A DNA stretch of 64,000 nt from Blepharisma japonicum (Eukaryota; Ciliophora; Heterotrichea; Heterotrichida; Blepharismidae), in assembly GCA_949751835.1 (NCBI GenBank), contig CATKHK010000036.1, positions 62,001-126,000 on the forward strand. The letters run 5' to 3'. Shown one piece after another: positions 56,419 through 64,000 of the stretch. The notes under the pieces were generated by a model, which was not told where the DNA came from, did no database searches, and worked only from the letters and a program-made list of their open reading frames with translations. The translations under genes were made by a program, and so were the position numbers. Position 1 is the first letter of the stretch. Each line of letters opens with the position of its first letter.

Positions 56419-57233
56419 AAGAAATGATTAATTAATTATAATTCTATTAAATATATCATCAAAATCAAAACTCTTTTTTAGAAAAAAGTTTAGCTTATTA
56501 GTTATAATTATAGGAATCTTAGGAAAATTTAGAATAGTAAGATTGATTTAAAATAGTTAGGATGAATAATTCTGATATTTATTTTATAATATGACAATAA
56601 TTTACTGTTGTTTCTCAAATGCCATGTTTTCTGATATAAGTCATTTTTTATACAATTTTCAGTAAAATTTAAAATTTAAAGGTCAATTAGAAATTATTTA
56701 TATCTTAATTATAATATTTGGCTATAGTAGTGTTACAGTTAAAATATCTTCGAGAGGAATTAATGGAGGGATTTTTACTTATATTTAACGCTTTCTGAAT
56801 TGTCTTTTTTAAAAAATGTAAAATATAAAAAGTCAGGAAATGTTAGCAAATATATTAAATACAATGAAAAATTACTGGAAAACGGAGTATTCTCATATGA
56901 AAAATCATTCATAGTTATAATCCAAATCGTTTTATTCTTAACTATAGATTAGGATAAATTATTACATTTTTATTTTTACTTCAATTCATAAATAAACTTT
57001 TGTCAACCAAAAATCCTAGCACATACAGTAATAAATCAGATCAGAATCTAGCACTTTAATTTTTAATAAGCAAATATTTACAAGATTGGGTAGAATATAC
57101 GATCGATAGGATAAACCTAATATCCATGCCACTAAATAAATTATTTAAGTTCAGTGAACTAAATGAAAGATGTTTCATAACTTATTGAATTTATTAACCT
57201 TACTTTGAATTTTATAACTAATTTAATTTTATC
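56419..57233. other. AT-rich spacer
   Basis: 815 bp between convergent genes (zinc finger plus, pseudokinase minus). No gene or repeat recognised. Confidence 0.4.
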
Positions 57234-58301
57234 TTAATTTACTCAAATGCAACGATTTTCAATTAATCTATACAATTTTTTCTTCAAATTTTTCCTATTT
57301 ATCTCATCATGATAATCAAACACAAAAGGTTCGGCTGCAATGTCATCATATTCTGGATCGTAAAGTGTTTCTAAATACTTATGCTTTAATAATTTTTCTG
57401 CACATCACCTTTTCAAAGGATTAAAAACTAACATTTTATCTAAAAAATTCAGAGCTATTGGATCAGCGCCTTTAAACAATTCATTCCATTGTATTTTTTC
57501 TGTTTTTGGCAAATTTTTAATAAATTCAAATGTTTGATCGTTGAGAAAAAAGAAATCATCTTCTTCTTGAGATCCTAAAACTTCTAGTATAGAAGCAATC
57601 TGTCTCAAGCAGCTTTGTTTATCAAATAATGGCTGCCTTCTTAAGAGAGCTGCCATTATACATCCAATACTTCAAATATCGGATTTTGTTGTAATATAAT
57701 TCGCCCCACAAAAACACTCAGGAGCCAAAAATAATTTGTTTACTCTATAAACATGGTTTTCTGCTCAAAATATTTTATTATTCCCAAAAGAGAGTCTAAA
57801 ATTGCAAATTTTTACATCGCAGTTAGCATTAATTTCTAATACTTGTGGGCATAAATTTCCCACAACAACTCCTGAAGAATGAATATAAGAAAGTGCTCGT
57901 AATGCCTGATAAATAATAAATTGTATATGATCGTTAGTTATTGCTTGTGGTGACCTAATGATATTGTGCAAATTAGTATCCATCGCATCAGTAATTATAT
58001 ACATGACTCTAACTTTATTTTCCTTGTAAAATTCAATATCATAAAGCTGCAGGATATTTTCATGTTGATAATGCTTGAGTAAAGAAATTTCGTTTATATC
58101 TCCTTTGATAGAGTCATTGCAATTAGTAGCATTTTCGATGACACGAATATGAACATTTCGCTTTAAAATTTTGTCATAGGCTGAAATAACACCACCGTAG
58201 TATGTACATGAGATTTTACGAAAATTTGTATAGCGGCTATTTATGACTGATTGAAGACCAAAGAGATTAATCGGGGTTTTATCAGAGGAAATTTGGTCCA
58301 T
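57234..58301 (-). CDS. MAPK-fold pseudokinase
   Basis: 355 aa in one frame with TGA as Trp (NKIFWAENHV, SDIWSIGCI, LKRWCAEKL, RCIWVN). The fold follows MAP kinases (LKHYQHENILQLYDIEF; VYRVNKLFLAPE; KSDIWSIGCIMAALL; DPIALNFLDKMLVFNPLKR). All three catalytic positions are lost: Arg53 for the VAIK Lys, VGN (147-149) for HRD, and NFR (167-169) for DFG; Cys151 and Val154 replace the catalytic-loop Lys and Asn. The glycine loop is degraded (SCTYYGGVIS). So a protein-binding pseudokinase. The frame is clean and the rest conserved, so it is not a dead gene. Confidence 0.85.
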
Positions 58302-58738
58302 TTTTACTCTGAGTTATATATGAAAAATGAATTAATATAAGAAAATAATTCTAAATTATTAAATTAAAGAAAATGAATTTTTATCTTGATTGAAAGTTTA
58401 TGTATAAAAATGTTGTTTTATTATTTATATAGTGCATTTTGTGAAAATGATGGAGGTTTATAGTTTTAATTAGAGATAAATTCTTAATGGAGTGTTTTTG
58501 AAGAAATAAAATACTTATTCTTCATTCTGATCGTATTATTAATGATTTATTATTTTTTTCAATGTAACTTTAATTTTAATGCAGAAATTTATTACAGAAT
58601 ATTTCCTAATTATATTCCAATTTTATTTCTCTTTAAAAATTTCAATTGAATTATTAAGATTTTAATGGAATAGGCTTATATTCACTGTAAAAGGAGCCAG
58701 AAAAGCTGCTATACCCATTGCAATTTTAATTTATAAAA
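58302..58738. other. Divergent promoter region
   Basis: 437 bp between the pseudokinase start (minus) and the HD-domain gene start (plus). AT-rich; nothing specific recognised. Confidence 0.35.
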
Positions 58739-59653
58739 ATGGCTCAAACTTCAAATGAGTTTGTACAATTTTTCCCTTTACTTATAAACACACTAGAAAA
58801 TTTCAGCAGAGTTATAAATACAGACTTTCAAATATCAAGCAAAGACTCTCAAGAGCTAAAAATTGCATATAGAAGATGAAAAAATGAATGTCATCAAGTA
58901 ATCCAAGAAGGATGCTGAGGTGAAATTATGAATATCATACCTAATGAATGATCAAAACTTAATAGGCGATCTAATAGAGTAGGAAATCATACAATTAGAC
59001 TTATGCTCTGCATGTATAAAGATCAAGAATTTAAAGATTTGGATAATCATGATAAAAACTTATTGCTTTGGGCAACTCTTTTGCATGATTTAGGCAAAAG
59101 AAGCCGTCCAGAAGTAATAAAAAGAGATCCTTTTCATCCTTTTCCAAGCTGCGCTATCGCAATTTCAATATTTTTCAAATTTGGGTGGCTACTTAATGAT
59201 GAATCTGAAATAAAATATGTGATATCCTTAATTAATTCAGCATTTACAATAAATGACCAAAATGAAGAAATTATAGATAACTCGAAAATTCCTCAAATCC
59301 TATCACATCTTTTTTATATTACAAAATTAACAGCATCTACAATGACGCCATGAACTTCTTATCAAGAAATAACTAGAGATATTGACAAATCCCAAATATT
59401 TGAGCTAGAAATTTTAATAATAATTTTATTTCATCAGTCTATACAAGTGATTAAAGAATATCCATTTAAAGCTAGACTTGAGAATGAGCAAATTTACACT
59501 TTTATGTCGGTAAGAATTATAACTCTTTTAAAAATTTTGGTACAAAATGACAGTTTATCATACACTTTTCACGATTCAGAGCTAACTGAATATTACCAGT
59601 CAAGGATACGAGAAACATACACAGATTTATTAAATTCTTTTCAAATTTTATAA
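58739..59653 (+). CDS. HD-domain phosphohydrolase-like protein
   Basis: 304 aa; eight or so Trp, most as TGA (YRRWKNECH, EGCWGEIM, PNEWSKL, TPWTSYQ). HD-type metal motif: His84 (GNHTIRLM) and His116-Asp117 (ATLLHDLGKR) with the LHDLGK signature; a third possible ligand is in HPFPSC. HD proteins hydrolyse phosphate esters (nucleotides, cyclic dinucleotides, tRNA ends); substrate unknown here. Downstream half helical. Stop lies 11 bp from the stop of the convergent 7TM-kinase gene. Confidence 0.75.
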
Positions 59654-59664
59654 TTATTTCACAA

Positions 59665-61611
59665 TTAAACTAATAGTCCTGAAAGCGTCATCGATATATG
59701 TCTAAAGTCAGATCTTTTTTCAGGCTCAAATTCCCAGCATCCCCTTAATAGTCTTACTATTTCAGGCTGCAAATTATTTGGAATCGGCAGAGTATTTCCT
59801 TCTAATCCTACGCTTTGTTGTAAAATTTTTAACGTTTTTCCATCATGAGGTATCTGCTGAGTCATAATTTCCCATATGATGACCCCAAAGCTATAAACAT
59901 CATCTGTACTTTGTGCTTTAATTATTGTTTTATAAGGCTCTCTAAATATCTGGGGACTGCATCATGCATTTTTATTTTCATATCCTAATACTGCTCCAGC
60001 ATATTTTTTTACTTTTTCCAGCCCTAAATCAGCAATTTTCGGCTCATTTTGTTCATCAAGTAAAATGTTGTGTGATGATAAATGTCCATGGATTTTATTT
60101 TGTGAGTGAAGGTCTCTGATTCCTCTAGCGAGAATTGATATCAGCTTTATTTTTTCTTTTATATCAAGAATCCTTGCAGATTCATGCAAATATGAGAATA
60201 GAGAGCCGCCTTTCATATAAAGAGTGGAGATCCCTATTGCTGGAAGAGTAAAGCAAGCACCGTAAAAGGGGACTAAAATGGAATTGTCTAATGCTTTCAT
60301 TGCAGCAATATCAGAATTTATTTCTTCTAGAACTGAACCACTCATTCTGGGAAATTCTATTTTTCGGTATAAAATGTCTTTTCCTTTATATGTAGCTTTG
60401 AAAAGCTCGCCTAAGCCTTGGTTTTTATTCGCGAGGGATGATATAATAGTGATATCATTAAAATCTATTAGAAGGTTAGGAGTTTCACTTAAGCTTCTTC
60501 TTGGTTGATATAAAGATCTTTCTTCATCCTCTTCAGTTATCACATTCCCATGATGATCAAAAAGCCCAGCATGCTGAATGACTTCATCATCTGGAAACAA
60601 AAATATTGCCATAAAAGAATAGTCCAGCACTGTAATATAGCAAATAATCTCACACAAAATCAGCATACACACTAGTGAGCATGCTTGTATAAGCGTTGCT
60701 TTTTCAATTTCATGAATATTTCTAATAAAAATATTAGGCTCAATTGTTACGAAAATTTCATAAAATCCTTTTATATATCTAGCAAGTGTCCATAAAAACA
60801 TAATCGAGGTAATCCTTTGCAGCTTATCACGAGCTGTATTTGATTTAAAAGGAGTTGAGGAGTAATTTATATGTAAAAATATCAAAAATATAAAAACAAA
60901 CATTGAGCATATCAAATTAACTGAGCTCAGCTCGAATTGGATATCTTCATTTCTTACTAACCCTTTAAAATACAGTACATATAGCCCTGATTCTACTAGT
61001 AGCCAGATTATTGTTAATACTCCTAATATTTTGGTTGCACTGAAATGCCTTGGCTTGGTGAAATGCACCAATAGACTCATCTGCAAATCATTTTCCATAT
61101 GACTGAAATAAAACACCCTAATCATTTGTAAGAATAATAAAAAATAGCTCACTAAAAACACTGCATCAGGTATCGAAATCAATAGAAAAAACACTTTTTT
61201 GCCTTCAATACTTCCTGGTAAAGCCCAAGTCATAAACGCAAAAGTGCATAACCTTATCAGTACTTGTACAGCAATAGAAACATAAAAGAGTTTGGTATAT
61301 CTTCAGTTTGAACAAAACTTGTGTAGTTTGTAAATCCTTGTCATTGCATAAACTAACGAAAACCCATATAAGAAAGTCAAAGAAAACAATATCAAAAAAT
61401 AGGAATTTCCATCCATTTTAAATATGTATACACCTTCTGTATGGTCTCCTAATGGTTGGACTTGGACAAAAGAAACAATTCCCCCTCATAAACTTAGAAG
61501 AACGATAGAAACTACAAGATACAATAACTCAAATAGCGTTACTAATGAATTTAAAACTATTGTCCCTAACAGATGAGAAGAAAACGGATGAAGATATGAT
61601 GAATCCAGCAT
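59665..61611 (-). CDS. Seven/eight-helix membrane protein fused to a kinase-like domain
   Basis: 648 aa with TGA as Trp (LSLWGGIV, CSNWRYTK, NKNAWCSPQ). Residues 1-350 hold seven or eight hydrophobic helices (e.g. YFLILFSLTFLYGFSLVYA, FLLISIPDAVFLVSYFLLF, ILGVLTIIWLLVESGLYVLY). After a cytosolic linker comes a TKL-like kinase domain (GLGELFKATYKGKD, PFYGACF, STDDVYSFGVIIWEIM, RGCWEFEPEKRSDF). HRD is HGH (508-510), as HGNL/HGSL is in receptor guanylate cyclase kinase-homology domains; DFG is DLG. A receptor-like protein whose kinase is probably inactive or ATP-sensing. Confidence 0.8.
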
Positions 61612-61811
61612 AAATTACTTAAAACAACACAGAAGTTCTTCAATTGCAAGAACTACACTTCCCCAAATAGGCGAATTTATTACAACAAACCAAAAATTTT
61701 TTTCAAAATCTCCCCTTAGGAAAGAAAAGTTATTTACGAATTTTTCGCCAAAAAAGAGACAAGTGACGTTAGGCGGAGTTTTAGGAATTTCATCAATTAA
61801 TAATTAATATG

Positions 61812-64000
61812 TTAAAATGCTTTAGAAAAATCGCTTCGGCTTACAAATGTGACAAAGAATGGAACTTCTAGCATTTCATCAATTTTGCTATGCATGATTC
61901 CAAAAATGAAACTTTCCTCTAATACTAAAGCATTTGGATCTGGATGAATAATAATTGATCCTTGAGGATGCAGAGGAGCTAAAAACTTCAAATTTACAAT
62001 TTCACTGCACGAGGATATGGAAAAATCAGCCACTTTTGAGTTAATTAGCTCTCCAAGCTTATTTTCATCCACAATAGTAAATGCAGGAATCCATATTTCT
62101 TCTTTAACGTCCTCAACTTTGGTTATCCTTGATAAAACTTCTTTTGCATAATTAAAAGCAATAGATCCATTACTTTCTGAGCAAGGGATAAAAAATGCAC
62201 TAAAATTTGGGTCTTCTGTAGGGACGATATATGCCAATAAATCATCAGATTTCATAATATTTATTTGGGTTTGGTAGATACGGGTGTATGAAATCCCATT
62301 AATTATTGTTGTCATAGATTTGGGCCAGGAAAGGCCTAATGCTGAGCACGAAACTGAGGTTTCTGAGTCTTCTTTGAAATCAGATAAGGTTAGGCCTATA
62401 GATCGAAGGTCGTTTAATGCTCCGTCATATTTTTCTTTTCGAAATCTGAAGGCTGGGGGCACCCATGATGCTTGCATTTTTCCGATAAGGTCTTGGACTT
62501 TGTGACCAAGGTCAGATTCTGATGAAAATTGACCTAGCGCACGAAGTGCGCATGAAATTCCGATTAGGCTGAAATAAGGACTGTGGGTAGGAATTGTACG
62601 AGAATTGTTTGAAATTTGTGCAGCGCAGCCATATGCAATTTCTATAGAATCTCCAAAAAGCTGCTTTGCAGGCAAATTTTCATCTAATGGAGCAGTTTCA
62701 GGTCTTCTCAGCCCTAACAGCTGTAATGGAGTTTTATCTCCAGTATAAATCATTTGTTTCCACCTAAATCCCAATTTATCAAAATGCTCCTTAATTGATT
62801 TATCAGCTTCATATTTCCCTTGTTCATTGACTTTTGAAATGATTCCGCTTCTTATTTCAATGCATGGGTAATTTTCCCAAATATACCCTACCATCATATT
62901 TAAAATTTCTCCAAAAGCTTGCAAAGATTCTGCTGAAATGTGTGAAATCATAAGCCTTTTTTGTACTGATTTTTGGTTTTCTAAATTTAGTATCACAAAA
63001 CCTATGATATTTTGATGCTGCCTTATCCACAGATATGCAGGAAATCTCAAAGATTGAGAAATGACATACGCGTTTTCAGGCTTCCCTAATGCTTCTTTTA
63101 GGTTTTCAGGAACCTTGTTAGAATACTCAGCAATTTGTTGCTCTATGTCGTCTCCAGATAAAGACTCAATAAAAAGTCTTTCAGTTACCAATGGTTGCGG
63201 CTCAATATTTACAGGGGTTTCTGGTGGTTTAATGTGTATTTTTGACTCTTCTGGAGATGCATCGCGGCTGTTATCTCTTGAGAATAAAGATCTGTTGGAT
63301 TTATTTCGACCCCGGGCAGAGCTTCTCCTTGAGCTTTTGGAGTCTTCATTTTCTTTATCTGAGTTTACTTGAGGAGGATCACTATTAAAAGCGTGCGATT
63401 TATTTCGTAAGTCAAATAAAGTTTCTCGTACAGGTGCAGCTGACACTCCTTCTTCTAATAGAATCATTTCGCATTTCCTTATCCTACTAAGTAAAGAATT
63501 CGCTATTGGAAGTTCCAATTTTTTTGGAGATTTCATTTTTCCTAAACTCACAGAGCTCGCATATACGAAAAATGGGTCTGATTTATTAGAAATATAAATT
63601 AAGTCCGCAATAATTGTTTCTGCAAGATAAATAGTATCAGTTTTCATTTTTATCAAATAATTTTCATCATTTATAAGAAACTCGATTTTTGAAGGCGACA
63701 AGTTTTGATTTAAACTTGATAATTTTTCTCTCCAGTTTTGTATCAGCTCCACAGCATTCAGCGAAAGCGTCCTTAAATTTGACAATTTGTCAGCTAATTC
63801 TTGTCTGGAAATCGAGTTTCTATCTTTTTGAGTCAGTTTTTTCAGTTCTAATAATGCTTGTTCTCGTGCATTTATAGTTTTAATTGCGTGTAAGAGGACG
63901 CTTTTATTATTGCCTGTTTCATCCATTTCTTTAACCATCTTATTTGCTTTTTGTTTTGCTGGCAAATTTTCAATAGCTGATAAAAATAACCTTTGCTGAT
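61812..64000 (-). CDS. Large unidentified protein, possible GNAT-like domain, 5' end outside window
   Basis: At least 728 aa. The frame is open to the right edge of the window; an internal ATG at about 63932 (MVKEMDETGNN) is possible, but the upstream codons also look coding (RLFLSAIENLPAKQ). N-terminal helical part (TINAREQALLELKKLTQ), a Ser/Arg-rich low-complexity stretch (SSRRSSARGRNKSNRS), a region from about 265 like an N-acetyltransferase fold (LVTERLFIESLSGDDIEQ; QHQNIIGFVILNLEN; HFDKLGFRWKQMIYTGD), then a second long domain not recognised (ISCALRALGQFSSESD; PCSESNGSIAFNYAKEVL). Acetyltransferase activity is speculative. Trp is TGG throughout. Confidence 0.7.
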   Translation of the reverse strand, partial: QQRLFLSAIENLPAKQKANKMVKEMDETGNNKSVLLHAIKTINAREQALLELKKLTQKDRNSISRQELADKLSNLRTLSLNAVELIQNWREKLSSLNQNLSPSKIEFLINDENYLIKMKTDTIYLAETIIADLIYISNKSDPFFVYASSVSLGKMKSPKKLELPIANSLLSRIRKCEMILLEEGVSAAPVRETLFDLRNKSHAFNSDPPQVNSDKENEDSKSSRRSSARGRNKSNRSLFSRDNSRDASPEESKIHIKPPETPVNIEPQPLVTERLFIESLSGDDIEQQIAEYSNKVPENLKEALGKPENAYVISQSLRFPAYLWIRQHQNIIGFVILNLENQKSVQKRLMISHISAESLQAFGEILNMMVGYIWENYPCIEIRSGIISKVNEQGKYEADKSIKEHFDKLGFRWKQMIYTGDKTPLQLLGLRRPETAPLDENLPAKQLFGDSIEIAYGCAAQISNNSRTIPTHSPYFSLIGISCALRALGQFSSESDLGHKVQDLIGKMQASWVPPAFRFRKEKYDGALNDLRSIGLTLSDFKEDSETSVSCSALGLSWPKSMTTIINGISYTRIYQTQINIMKSDDLLAYIVPTEDPNFSAFFIPCSESNGSIAFNYAKEVLSRITKVEDVKEEIWIPAFTIVDENKLGELINSKVADFSISSCSEIVNLKFLAPLHPQGSIIIHPDPNALVLEESFIFGIMHSKIDEMLEVPFFVTFVSRSDFSKAF

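Noticed and set aside
61563-61571. CCCTAACA, the Blepharisma-type telomere repeat unit
   Set aside because: A single 8-mer inside the coding sequence of the 7TM-kinase gene; expected by chance, no tandem copies.

Overview
ORGANISM. The window reads as nuclear DNA of a heterotrich ciliate close to Blepharisma. Two signs support this. First, UGA is read as tryptophan throughout. Nearly every conserved gene (ABC transporter, katanin, the ODA16/DAW1 homologue, arrestin-like protein, protein kinases, O-methyltransferase neighbours) has in-frame TGA codons exactly where relatives have Trp, and conserved-gene stops are almost all TAA. Second, at least one intron is certain and only 15 nt long (complement 52227..52241, inside a RING-H2 domain), and a second of 15 nt is likely (complement 10612..10626). 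UGA=Trp plus 15-nt introns is the combination known from Blepharisma; Stentor shares the tiny introns but uses the standard code. DNA is very AT-rich, genes are close together, and both strands are used.

LAYOUT. (1) 0-23 kb is an accessory region: a tandem array of about a dozen copies of one family, an N-terminal B-box-like zinc finger followed by a Kelch-like beta-propeller. Some copies are whole, some lack the B-box and start at an ATG that arose at the linker/propeller junction, and some are broken. The array contains a roughly 3 kb unit repeated three times, B-box relics between units, two short insertions flanked by direct repeats, a 1.7 kb foreign segment with its own intron-bearing gene, a small inverted-repeat element, and a decayed LINE. 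(2) 23.7-28.4 kb has a RING-like protein, two four-helix membrane proteins, and relics. (3) 28.8-41.3 kb has a complete ABCC transporter, an O-methyltransferase, a Rab-like GTPase with a Gln-to-Leu switch residue, a protein kinase next to (and probably once continuous with) a propeller gene of the same family, a third four-helix protein almost identical to one 12 kb away, and an RBR-like ubiquitin ligase. (4) 41.7-42.8 kb holds a pair of ORFs unlike their neighbours, with bacterial-style spacing and TAG stops. (5) 43-64 kb is dense housekeeping and ciliary DNA: Pol I/III subunit AC40, ETF-alpha, an arrestin-like protein, a START protein, katanin p60, DAW1/ODA16, a signal-peptide/EGF/TM/RING-H2 protein, an acylated MGNCC protein, a FAM136A homologue, a C2H2 protein, a MAPK-fold pseudokinase, an HD-domain protein, a 7TM-kinase fusion and an unidentified large protein running off the right edge.

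HOW IT FITS. The right half is ordinary: microtubule severing (katanin), outer-arm dynein delivery (DAW1), transcription and fatty-acid oxidation. The left half is a fast-turnover multigene family. Its modules (zinc finger or kinase in front, propeller behind) suggest a recognition or scaffold propeller whose partner domain is exchanged, but no function is proved by sequence alone. Translations were made by eye, treating TGA as Trp; starts are the least certain part of the calls.
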